From Candidatus Hydrogenedentota bacterium (lineage in GTDB: Bacteria; Hydrogenedentota; Hydrogenedentia; Hydrogenedentales; CAILVY01), in NCBI GenBank assembly GCA_903837785.1, contig CAILVY010000079.1, positions 1 through 44,838 of the forward strand: 44,838 nt of DNA, written 5' to 3'. Of the stretch, positions 32,649 through 40,124 are shown in pieces. Position 1 is the stretch's first letter, and each line of letters opens with the position of its first letter. Under the pieces are notes generated by a model. It saw nothing but the letters and a program-made list of their open reading frames with translations. It was not told the DNA's origin and did not search any database. The translations under genes were made by a program, and so were the position numbers.

Positions 32649-33578
32649 ATGGGAGTCAATCTTCAGGTCAATGTCGGCGGGCTGATAATGAAGAACCCCG
32701 TCACGGTGGCTTCCGGCACCTTCGCCTATGGCCAGGAGTACGATCAGTATTTCGACATCGCCCAACTCGGGGCGGTCACTGTGAAGAGCCTGTCGATTCA
32801 ACCGCGCGCCGGCAATCGCCCGCCGCGCCTCGTCGAGACCCCCGCGGGCATGCTGAACGCGATTGGCCTGCAGAACGTGGGCATCGACGCCTACCTGCGA
32901 GACAAACTCCCCTACCTCCGGGAAAAGGGATGCACGATCATCGGGAACATCTACGGCCACGCCCCCGAGGAATACGCGGAACTGGCGCGCCGGCTGGAGG
33001 CGGAAAACGGCGCGGACGCCATCGAGGCGAATCTCTCCTGCCCAAACGTGCACGATGCCCGCACCGTGCGCGGCGGCGCCCTCGTCGCCCAGGCGCCCGA
33101 ACGCGTGGCCGAGTACACGCGCGCGATCAAGGCGGCCACGAAACTGCCGGTCTTCGTGAAGCTGACGCCGAATATCATCGACATTGTCGAGCCTGCGCTG
33201 GCTGCGCAGGAAGCGGGCGCCGATGGCGTCGCGCTGATCAACACGCTGCTCGGCATGGGCATCAACCCGGAAACGCGGCGCCCCATCCTGCGCAATATCG
33301 TGGGCGGATTGAGCGGGCCGGCGATTCGCCCCGTCGCCCTGAAGATGGTTTGGGACGCGGCGAAGCATCTGCGGATTCCGATCATCGGCATGGGCGGGAT
33401 CTGCAGCGCGGCGGATGCGATGCAGTTCATCCTCGCGGGCGCCACCGCGGTGGCGGTCGGAAGCTATTCGTTCCGGCAGCCGGATGCCGCCCTGCGCGTC
33501 ATACAAGGGCTCGAGGCCTACTGCCAGCGGCATCAGGTCGAGGATATCCGGCAACTCATTGGAGCGATGGAAGCATAG
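32649..33578 (+). CDS. pyrD: Dihydroorotate dehydrogenase B, catalytic subunit PyrD
   Basis: 309 residues, class 1B length. Motifs include MKNPVTVASGTFAYG, the catalytic Cys in ANLSCPNVHD (class 1 enzymes use Cys as base), VFVKLTPNI, and the FMN-binding IIGMGGICSAADAMQFILAG and AVAVGSYSF. The FMN protein oxidises dihydroorotate to orotate in the cytoplasm in complex with PyrK. It is the fourth step from the end of the run disA-pyrK-pyrD-pyrF-pyrE. Confidence 0.95.
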   Translation: MGVNLQVNVGGLIMKNPVTVASGTFAYGQEYDQYFDIAQLGAVTVKSLSIQPRAGNRPPRLVETPAGMLNAIGLQNVGIDAYLRDKLPYLREKGCTIIGNIYGHAPEEYAELARRLEAENGADAIEANLSCPNVHDARTVRGGALVAQAPERVAEYTRAIKAATKLPVFVKLTPNIIDIVEPALAAQEAGADGVALINTLLGMGINPETRRPILRNIVGGLSGPAIRPVALKMVWDAAKHLRIPIIGMGGICSAADAMQFILAGATAVAVGSYSFRQPDAALRVIQGLEAYCQRHQVEDIRQLIGAMEA

Positions 33579-33635
33579 CCTTGCGGCGGGTTCCGCCGCG
33601 TTGCGCCCATCCGAAAAGGCTGAGGGAGAATGTGC

Positions 33636-34322
33636 ATGAGCACCGAGTTAATCGTGGGACTGGACCTGGACACCCGTGACGAAGCCATCCGAGCGGTCAC
33701 GGCCTGTGGCGACTGCCGCTGGTTCAAGATCGGCTCGCAACTCTTCACGCGGTGCGGGCCCGCCATTGTCGAAGCGGTGCTTGGACTGGGGAAGAACGTC
33801 TTCCTCGACCTGAAGTTCCATGACATCCCGAACACGGTGGCGCATGGGGCCAAGGCGGCGGCCGCCCTCGGCGCAGGCCTGTTCACCCTGCACGCATCGG
33901 GCGGCCGAAAGATGATTGCCGCAGCGCGTGAGGCCGTCGAGGGAACGCCGGCCCGCATTCTGGCCGTCACGATTCTCACGAGCCTGAGTGACGACATGGT
34001 TCGCAACGAGATTGGATTGCCGGAAACGGCTGCCCAGGCGGTCCCCCGCCTCGCGAAGCTCGCGGTCGAATCGGGCGCGCACGGCATCGTGTGTTCGCCG
34101 CAGGAAATCCGGCTCGTACGGGAGGCCGTCGGGCCCGGCCCGATCATCGTGACGCCGGGCATCCGTCCCGAGTGGGCGGGAAAGGACGATCAGGCGCGCG
34201 TCATGACGCCGCGCGAAGCGGCCGCCGCCGGCGCAAGCATGATCGTGGTGGTCCGCCCCATTCTCAAACATGCCCAGCCCGCCGAAGCGGTCCGGCTGGT
34301 GCTCGAGGAGCTGAATGCATGA
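33636..34322 (+). CDS. pyrF: Orotidine-5'-phosphate decarboxylase
   Basis: 228 residues from the ATG at 33636; GAGGGAG at 33622-33628 is correctly spaced for it and too close for the ATG at 33630. Motifs are IVGLDLDTRDEA, the catalytic DLKFHDIPNTV (Lys between the two Asp residues) and the phosphate-binding VTPGIRPEW. It turns OMP into UMP. The last codon overlaps the pyrE start by 4 bases (ATGA), so the two are translationally coupled. Confidence 0.95.
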   Translation: MSTELIVGLDLDTRDEAIRAVTACGDCRWFKIGSQLFTRCGPAIVEAVLGLGKNVFLDLKFHDIPNTVAHGAKAAAALGAGLFTLHASGGRKMIAAAREAVEGTPARILAVTILTSLSDDMVRNEIGLPETAAQAVPRLAKLAVESGAHGIVCSPQEIRLVREAVGPGPIIVTPGIRPEWAGKDDQARVMTPREAAAAGASMIVVVRPILKHAQPAEAVRLVLEELNA

Positions 34323-34894
34323 ATCCTGACGCCGTCATTCAAACCTTTCGCGATGCCGGGGCGCTGCTGGAAGGCCATTTCCGCTATACGAGCGGCCGTC
34401 ACGGACGGCAGTTCCTCCAGGCCGCGCGCGTCCTTCAGTTTCCGGAGCACACTTCCGCGCTGTGCGCCGGCATGGCGGACCGGTTCAGGGCGGAAGACAT
34501 CCAGCTCGTAGTCGGCCCGGCAACGGGCGGAATCATTCTCGCCTATGAGACGGCCCGGCATCTCGCGTGCCGCGCCGCCTTCACGGAGAAGGATGAGCAC
34601 GGCGGCATGGCGATGAAACGGGGCTTCTCGCTCCGCCCCGGCATGCGGGTCCTCGTCGTCGAGGACATCATCACGACAGGCGGTTCGGTCAAGAAATCCA
34701 TCGAACACCTGCGCGAGCGGGGCGCCGAGGTGGCCGGCGTGGCCGTGCTCATTGACCGAAGCGCCGGCGAAGCCTCCTTTGACTGCCGATTCGAGGCCCT
34801 GGCCCGCCTGGACATGCAGAGCTGGGCGCCGGACCACTGCGCGCTCTGCGCCCAGGGGCTCCCCCTCGTGGAACCCGACGATATCATCGTGTGA
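34319..34894 (+). CDS. pyrE: Orotate phosphoribosyltransferase
   Basis: 191 residues from the ATG that overlaps the pyrF stop. Motifs are GHFRYTSGRHG near the start, VVGPATGGIILAYETA, the flexible catalytic loop FTEKDEHGGMAMKRGF and the PRPP-binding VLVVEDIITTGGSVKKSI. It joins orotate to PRPP to form OMP. It ends the pyrimidine run; the earlier pathway genes (pyrA, pyrB, pyrC) are not in the window. Confidence 0.95.
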   Translation: MNPDAVIQTFRDAGALLEGHFRYTSGRHGRQFLQAARVLQFPEHTSALCAGMADRFRAEDIQLVVGPATGGIILAYETARHLACRAAFTEKDEHGGMAMKRGFSLRPGMRVLVVEDIITTGGSVKKSIEHLRERGAEVAGVAVLIDRSAGEASFDCRFEALARLDMQSWAPDHCALCAQGLPLVEPDDIIV

Positions 34895-35068
34895 AGCGAG
34901 GCGCCGGGAATCCCTGCGGTGTGCCGTGGCGCATGAGTTGACTTTCATCATGCACAATCGGTAGCCTCATAACACCGGCTGCGTTGCAGGCGCGTGAGGC
35001 ATGTACACTGGGGAGCGATCCCCGCACGGCGGTCAAGGCCGCCGCCAGCAGTAGGAGAGTGCACCGGC

Positions 35069-36316
35069 ATGATCGAGCGCATTACGATCCTCGGTGGCAG
35101 CAGCGTCTACATCCCTGAGTTTGTCCTTACGGCCGTCTCCCGCAATATCAACGTCAAGGAGATCGTGCTCTTCGCGCAACCCGGCCGGAAACTCGACATC
35201 GTGGCGCGCTTCTGCCAGCGCCTGATCGACAAGAGCGGGTTTCCGTGCAAGGTGACGCCGTGCAGCGATTTGGCGCAGGCGGTCACCGGCGCGAAGTACA
35301 TCATCAACCACATCCGCGTGGGCGGGATGCAGGCGCGGATGCGGGACGAAATGCTGCCGCGCCAGTATGACATGCTGGGAGATGAAACGCTGGGGCCGGG
35401 CGGCTTCGCCAACGCCATGCGGACCCTCCCCGTGGTCTTCGACTTTGCGCAGCAGATCGAAGAGGTGAATCCGCGGGCCATCCTGATCAACCTTACGAAT
35501 CCGATGGGCGTAATTGTCGAAGGCTTGCTCAAGTACAGCAATCTGCAGACGATCGGGGTGTGCGATCTGCCGAGCACCACAATCAAGCGCATCGCGGCGG
35601 TGCTCCAGCACGAACCGGAGAACCTGCGCGCGGATTACATCGGCCTGTATCATTTTGGCTGGTTTCAGGATATCAAGATCGACAACCGAAGCCGCATGAG
35701 CCAACTGCTGGAATTGCTCGAGAACCGCGGCGAAGACGATTTTGACTACGCCTTGATCGAATTGTTCCGGATGATTCCGACCGCCGCCACGGGCCTGTAC
35801 TTCCATCGCGCGGATCTCCTGCGCAAACAGCAGGCCTGTCCGCGTTTTCGTTCCGAAGCGCTCTATGAAGCGGAGAAGCAGATTCTCGCGCTGTATGAGA
35901 ATGAACACCTCAACGAAATCCCGGAACTCACCCGGCAGCGCAACGCGGTCTGGTACGATGACATTATTCTGCCCCTGATTCAGGCGCTCGAGAACGACCA
36001 CGAACGCGAACTGATCTTGTGCGTCCGCAACGACGGCAATATCCGGGATCTGCCGGAAGACGCCAGCGTGGAACTCCCGGCCGGTGTCAGCCGCCGCGGC
36101 GTGCGGCCGCGAAAAGCGGGCAGCCTGCCGCGCTTTCTCCGGGGGATTTTCGTGGCTGCCAAGGAGAGTGATCGCCTGACTGTGGAGGCCGTCCGCCACC
36201 GCTCCTACGAGTACGCGCTCCAGGCGCTGGTGATCAACCCGTTCGTGCCCTCTATCGACGGGGCGAAGCGCTATCTGGAACGCGTGATGAAAGAAGACAA
36301 ACTGGAACTGCACTGA
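35069..36316 (+). CDS. GH4-family glycosidase, divergent (6-phospho-glycosidase-like)
   Basis: 415 residues from the ATG at 35069, with AGGAGAG about 10 bases upstream. The Rossmann start RITILGGSSVYIPEF, INHIRVGGMQARMRDE, NLTNPMGVI (141-149) and the metal-ligand Cys165 in GVCDLPSTT are GH4 hallmarks. The expected GxNH is replaced by GLYHFGWF, which keeps His195 but has Tyr for Asn. This is closer to the 6-phospho-beta/alpha-glucosidase branch than the GH4 at 13991, with which it shares little beyond motifs. It is expected to be an NAD- and Mn2+-dependent cytoplasmic enzyme; the substrate is uncertain. A small hairpin (GGCGG with CCGCC, 35028-35043) precedes its ribosome binding site. Confidence 0.85.
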   Translation: MIERITILGGSSVYIPEFVLTAVSRNINVKEIVLFAQPGRKLDIVARFCQRLIDKSGFPCKVTPCSDLAQAVTGAKYIINHIRVGGMQARMRDEMLPRQYDMLGDETLGPGGFANAMRTLPVVFDFAQQIEEVNPRAILINLTNPMGVIVEGLLKYSNLQTIGVCDLPSTTIKRIAAVLQHEPENLRADYIGLYHFGWFQDIKIDNRSRMSQLLELLENRGEDDFDYALIELFRMIPTAATGLYFHRADLLRKQQACPRFRSEALYEAEKQILALYENEHLNEIPELTRQRNAVWYDDIILPLIQALENDHERELILCVRNDGNIRDLPEDASVELPAGVSRRGVRPRKAGSLPRFLRGIFVAAKESDRLTVEAVRHRSYEYALQALVINPFVPSIDGAKRYLERVMKEDKLELH

Positions 36317-36334
36317 TAACGTGGGGAAACCGCC

Positions 36335-37669
36335 ATGCGACTGATGCTTGCACTTGCACTAACCGTTCTGATGTCCGCTGCGGCATGCGCGCAAGAGCCG
36401 CCCGTGACCGGGGCGCCGGGCGCCTCGCTGAAGCAGCTGGCCGGTTCGCCGACCCTGGTCACGGTGGTCCTCAAAGCCAAGGGCGCGAAAGACGCCAACC
36501 TCCGCGTGCAAGAGGTGCGCAGCAAGGAATTCACCGTGCTCACCGAGAAGGGCGAGCAGTTCACGTACTTCTATGAAGACGTTCAGGAGGTGCGGGTGCA
36601 GGGCGGGAAAGTGGAGAAGAGTCCGTTGCAGCTTCCCAAGAGCACCGCACTTCGCCCCGAGGATCAGAAGATTGTGGACCGGGACTGGGAACGCATCCGG
36701 GAGATTTTCGGCCGCTCCAATGAGAATCAGGAGCGCAAGCTCCGCGCAGCGGTCCTGCTGTGCCTCCACAAGGATGCGGATGCACAGAAGTACCTGAATG
36801 ACCTGGTCGCCTCCAACGACATCCAGATGCGCCTGGAAGTGGCCCTGGCGATGTACCTCGTGGGCGAAAAACCCGCCGACACGCTTCTGCGCGAAGGCTT
36901 GGAGAGCGGCAATCGCATCGTTCGCACGAAAGCCGCCGTCCTCTCCGGTTACGTGGGGTACCGCGATTCCATTCCGATGCTCAAACTCCAGATCGAGGAT
37001 CGCTCCGCCGAATTGTCCGCTCCGGCGGCCCGCTCCCTGGCGCGGCTGGGCGATCGCGAAATCATTCCCAAGTTGATCGAAATGCTGAGCGAAAGCGACG
37101 AACGCCGCTACAAGGCGGCCATCTTCTCCCTGGCCCGGCTGGGCGGCGACGACATCATCGAGCAGATGAAGCTCCAGCTCAAACAGAATCCGGAGTCGCA
37201 GATTCTGTTCCGCATCGGCACGCTGCTCCATCAGATGGGCGACCCTATGGGCAGCAAAATCCTCCAGGATATCATGGCCACAGTGCCCACCCTGCAACCC
37301 GAGGCCGCCCTCATCCTCGCCCGGGAGAAGAACTGGGAGGCCACCGCGTTCCTCCGGAACCGCATGGCCCGGCGCGAAAACCCGACCCCGGAGAATCTCC
37401 TGTTTCGCGCGCGCAATGCCGCCTCGCTCTATCTTGGCGGAGAACCCACCGCGCTCGCGGTCTTCCAGGAATTGCTGCGTACGGACAACGCGAAACTGAA
37501 GCAACTCGTCTGCGAACTGGTCACGGAAATCAACGACCGACGTTTGCTCACGCTCATCCAATCCAGTATCGAAAACGCGGATGACGGCATGGCTCTGGAC
37601 GCCTGTGAGGCCGCCGTTTCGCTCGCCATGCCCGATTTTCAACGCCGGCTCGTGGAAAGCCGCAGTTGA
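36335..37669 (+). CDS. Exported HEAT-repeat protein
   Basis: 444 residues with a signal peptide (LMLALALTVLMSAAACAQ). A small beta-like domain follows (about 30-105; LKAKGAKDANLRVQEVRSKE, FYEDVQEVRVQGGKV). From about residue 120 there are repeated alpha-helical HEAT/PBS-lyase-like units: LRAAVLLCLHKDADAQKYL, MRLEVALAMYLVGE, VRTKAAVLSGYVGYRDSIP, SAPAARSLARLGDREIIPKL and YKAAIFSLARLGGDDII. Such repeats form scaffolds for protein binding in the periplasm. No catalytic motif is seen. It starts 18 bases after the GH4 gene and is probably cotranscribed with acylphosphatase 17 bases later. Confidence 0.82.
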   Translation: MRLMLALALTVLMSAAACAQEPPVTGAPGASLKQLAGSPTLVTVVLKAKGAKDANLRVQEVRSKEFTVLTEKGEQFTYFYEDVQEVRVQGGKVEKSPLQLPKSTALRPEDQKIVDRDWERIREIFGRSNENQERKLRAAVLLCLHKDADAQKYLNDLVASNDIQMRLEVALAMYLVGEKPADTLLREGLESGNRIVRTKAAVLSGYVGYRDSIPMLKLQIEDRSAELSAPAARSLARLGDREIIPKLIEMLSESDERRYKAAIFSLARLGGDDIIEQMKLQLKQNPESQILFRIGTLLHQMGDPMGSKILQDIMATVPTLQPEAALILAREKNWEATAFLRNRMARRENPTPENLLFRARNAASLYLGGEPTALAVFQELLRTDNAKLKQLVCELVTEINDRRLLTLIQSSIENADDGMALDACEAAVSLAMPDFQRRLVESRS

Positions 37670-37686
37670 TTTGTACTTGAGCCAAC

Positions 37687-37965
37687 ATGGAATCACACCG
37701 CCTGCATGTCTTCATCGAAGGTTGGGTCCAGGGGGTGGGGTTCCGGTATGCCACCGCTGCACAGGCCCGCACCCTCGCACTTAACGGATGGGTCCGTAAC
37801 CTGCCTGACGGACGCGTGGAGGCCGAGTTCGAAGGCCCCGATGACCTTCTGAAAGACATGCTCCAGTGGTGCGCACACGGACCCCAGGGCGCTTCCGTGG
37901 CACACGTGAGCGCCGCTTGGGAAACCGGTCCGCCTCGGCACGCCCAGTTCCAGATTCGGCCCTGA
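37687..37965 (+). CDS. acyP: Acylphosphatase
   Basis: 92 residues, the normal size. The signature VQGVGFRYAT (14-23) carries the phosphate-binding Arg20, and GWVRNLPDGRVEAEFEG (34-50) carries the catalytic Asn38. It hydrolyses acyl phosphates such as acetyl or carbamoyl phosphate in the cytoplasm. It lies 17 bases after the HEAT-repeat gene on the same strand; no functional link is known. Confidence 0.93.
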   Translation: MESHRLHVFIEGWVQGVGFRYATAAQARTLALNGWVRNLPDGRVEAEFEGPDDLLKDMLQWCAHGPQGASVAHVSAAWETGPPRHAQFQIRP

Positions 37966-38163
37966 AAGACCCCGCGCCCCGAAAGCGTCCCCGCGCAGTC
38001 CCAAGCGCCCGGGCTCGGCATCAGTCCGTTCCGTGCCCTCCGTCTGACAACGAAGCTTCACTCCGACATGCGCAAACAAGAATTCCGGATCTTGCCCAAA
38101 AAGCTGAATAGCGCCATTCGCGGCGAAGCACACGGTTTCCTGCGCTCGAGCAACCTTGCCGAC

Positions 38164-38946
38164 CTAGCGCGGCCGCAGCACCCAGATCATCTCATTGCTG
38201 TCGGCGTCCAAGGGCGTCCCCTCGAAATCCCCCCAGAGCCCCTCGATCTCAAATCCGGACCGCAGCACCAGATGCGCCATTTCCCGAGGCGTCAGCCAGG
38301 CGCGGGTCAGGGAGAGTTCATCCCGCCGCAGGGTCTTCCCCGCTGAATCGACCTCGCGGATGACGTGGCGTTCAAGAATGAGCTGTCTGAATTCGTCGTA
38401 GCGTGCGGCGTGCGAATGCAGCAGCGTGCTCTCGCCCCACGGCGCGGCATAGCGCCCGGCGCGCCGCAGGCGCTCATTCACATTGGCGGCCCGCGCGGTC
38501 ACAATCGCGCTCGGCCGCGCGGCCCACAAGTTCAGCACGAATCGGCCCCGCGGGTTCAGATGACGGCGAACGCACGCCAGACAGTCCGATTGTGTCTCGG
38601 GCGTGAGCAGATGCATGAAGGCGCGATAGGGCATGGCGATGAACTGAAAGCGCCGCCCCAAATCAAAGCGAGACATGTCCCCCTGGATCAGCGTCAAAGA
38701 ACCTTTCAGGCGTTTCAGCAGACGGACTTTCCGCCGGCATACGGCGAGCATTCCGGCCGAGATATCCAGGCCGGTCACCCGGACGCCTGACATGGCCATG
38801 GGAATACAGACCCGGCCCGTGCCACAACCGAGTTCCAGGGTCTCCCCGCCCTGCCTCAACGACTCCTCAACATAGTATTCCGCTTCTCCGGGAAGCCCCC
38901 GGTGAATGATGTCATAGTAGTCGGCCCAAGGGTCGAATTCGGCCAT
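38164..38946 (-). CDS. Class I SAM-dependent methyltransferase
   Basis: 260 residues from the ATG at 38946, with AGGA upstream. Motif I is TLELGCGTGRVCIPMAMSG (near 37-55), the acidic residue of motif II lies in VTGLDISAGML, and SLTLIQGDMSRFDLG and PYRAFMHLLTPE follow. The C-terminal beta strands (AWLTPREMAHLVLRSGFEIEGLWGDFEGTPLD) fit the Methyltransf_25-like family that often modifies small molecules. No substrate is apparent. It is a single gene with its own promoter, convergent with acylphosphatase and divergent from the coiled-coil gene. Confidence 0.87.
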   Translation of the reverse strand: MAEFDPWADYYDIIHRGLPGEAEYYVEESLRQGGETLELGCGTGRVCIPMAMSGVRVTGLDISAGMLAVCRRKVRLLKRLKGSLTLIQGDMSRFDLGRRFQFIAMPYRAFMHLLTPETQSDCLACVRRHLNPRGRFVLNLWAARPSAIVTARAANVNERLRRAGRYAAPWGESTLLHSHAARYDEFRQLILERHVIREVDSAGKTLRRDELSLTRAWLTPREMAHLVLRSGFEIEGLWGDFEGTPLDADSNEMIWVLRPR

Positions 38947-38979
38947 GATGCTTCCGTGTCCTTTCGTACAGCGATCTGC

Positions 38980-38985
38980 ATTATA
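38980..38985 (-). promoter_or_regulatory. -10 box of the methyltransferase gene
   Basis: A perfect minus-strand TATAAT about 34 bases before the ATG at 38946; the start would be near 38973. The -35 region is poor. Confidence 0.45.
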
Positions 38986-39136
38986 GCGCGCAGGAGCGTG
39001 CCGCCGGAACACGCATCCTCTGCCGATTCAGCGCATCTCCCCCGTCACGCTGCCTCGTTTCTGGAGAGTCTTCCGGTCCGCGCCTTCCGATTCAACGAGG
39101 CCAATGCAGTCCCCTCGCATGTCTGTGGGTGGGCTA

Positions 39137-39145
39137 TGCTATAAT
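39137..39145 (+). promoter_or_regulatory. Perfect extended -10 promoter of the coiled-coil protein gene
   Basis: TGCTATAAT: consensus TATAAT (39140-39145) with TG one base before it, an ideal extended -10. No -35 box is needed or seen. The start near 39152 leaves 15 bases with GAGG before the ATG at 39167. Confidence 0.6.
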
Positions 39146-39166
39146 CCCCCGCGGGAATGAGGCGAT

Positions 39167-39931
39167 ATGCATCGTACAGCGCTCGAAGACAAACTCGAGA
39201 ACACAAAGCGAAACCTCTTGCAGCACGAGCAGAACGTCGCTGCAATTCAAGACTTGCTCAAGAAGGCCGACCGGCGTCGCTGTGAGGAGCCTGACAATTC
39301 GCACCGGTGGAACCGGGTCTTGGACAATCTCGAGCGCTGTCTGGATGAAGCCAAGGCGCACGTCGGGCGTTGCCAGCTGGAAATCGGCCGCATCCAACGC
39401 ACGCTTCAGGATGAACAGGAATCCGCTGATAGAACGGACTCTGCCCCCCCCCAATCGGAATCCATGCCGCTCGAAGCCCCCTCGGCGACCACCCTGGATG
39501 CCGCGCGCCGCATTCTCAGCATGTCCGTCGAAGAGATGAGCGCGTTGACGCTCGAAGAAGTCGCTCTGCTGCACGGACAGCTTGCCAACGAAAACGTGAC
39601 GCTGATTGAACAGGACACGGCTGGCGTTCTCAGCCGCATAGAACTTGCCAATCAACTACAAGCAGCTCCACCGCCCTCCGCAAGCGAGGATACCGGCGCT
39701 CCCGAACGCCGCCGACAGGTCTTGCTTCGTGGCGCCATCGACAAGATCTGCGCGCATCAGCTCCATAACATGACCGAGGAAGAGGCGCGATTAGTCATCT
39801 CGACGCATGCCCTTCTCGTGCGCCGTCTAACCTCCAATCCCAAGGATGAACGCCTCAAACGCATTCTGGGTGCCGCCGTCAACATCTTGAGCAATCGCTT
39901 GCAGGCGGAGAAGCGCTCCAAGGGCGCGTAG
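39167..39931 (+). CDS. Hypothetical protein with coiled-coil N-terminus
   Basis: 254 residues, not recognised. Residues 1-95 are strongly helical and charged, with heptad-like spacing (LEDKLENTKRNLLQHEQNV, LDNLERCLDEAKAHVGRC), so a coiled coil is likely. Residues about 96-115 are Ser/Pro-rich and low in complexity. Residues about 118-165 hold a helical segment (MSVEEMSALTLEEVALLHG), and residues about 190-254 are a basic helical end (TEEEARLVISTHALLVRRL, LKRILGAAVNILSNRLQAE). There is no signal peptide or membrane segment, so it is probably cytoplasmic. The start is supported by GAGG and an ideal -10 box. A structural or regulatory role is possible, but nothing specific can be said. Confidence 0.7.
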   Translation: MHRTALEDKLENTKRNLLQHEQNVAAIQDLLKKADRRRCEEPDNSHRWNRVLDNLERCLDEAKAHVGRCQLEIGRIQRTLQDEQESADRTDSAPPQSESMPLEAPSATTLDAARRILSMSVEEMSALTLEEVALLHGQLANENVTLIEQDTAGVLSRIELANQLQAAPPPSASEDTGAPERRRQVLLRGAIDKICAHQLHNMTEEEARLVISTHALLVRRLTSNPKDERLKRILGAAVNILSNRLQAEKRSKGA

Positions 39932-40067
39932 CCGCGCTTTGCCCCAATTCCTCATCACGCTGCCTTCCTTCTCCGGATAATGCCGCCCGCCTGATGCCCC
40001 GTGCGTACCCTGCCACACGGAGAAATCCCAACCGCTCCAAACCAGTTCCTCTTCGTCTCCAAAAGCA

Positions 40068-40101
40068 TCGCCGCCGGTTCCCTTTCGAGAACCGGCGGCG
40101 A
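40068..40101 (-). terminator. Intrinsic terminator of the 1348-residue surface protein gene
   Basis: A perfect 13-bp stem (TCGCCGCCGGTTC with GAACCGGCGGCGA) around an 8-base loop, 24 bases past the stop at 40125. On the minus strand it is followed by TGCTTTTGG. It may also stop the convergent coiled-coil gene transcript, but the plus side has no U-run. Confidence 0.7.
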
Positions 40102-40124
40102 CTATCTAACTTAGGTTACTGCGC

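Noticed and set aside
34930-35020. Promoter for the second GH4 gene (TTGACT at 34938, TACACT at 35004)
   Set aside because: Spacings do not fit well: TTGACT has only TAGCCT after 18 bases, and TACACT has no -35 at the right distance. Too weak to list.
37966-38163. Terminator or gene between acylphosphatase and the methyltransferase
   Set aside because: No convincing hairpin or coding frame could be found in this 198-base convergent gap.
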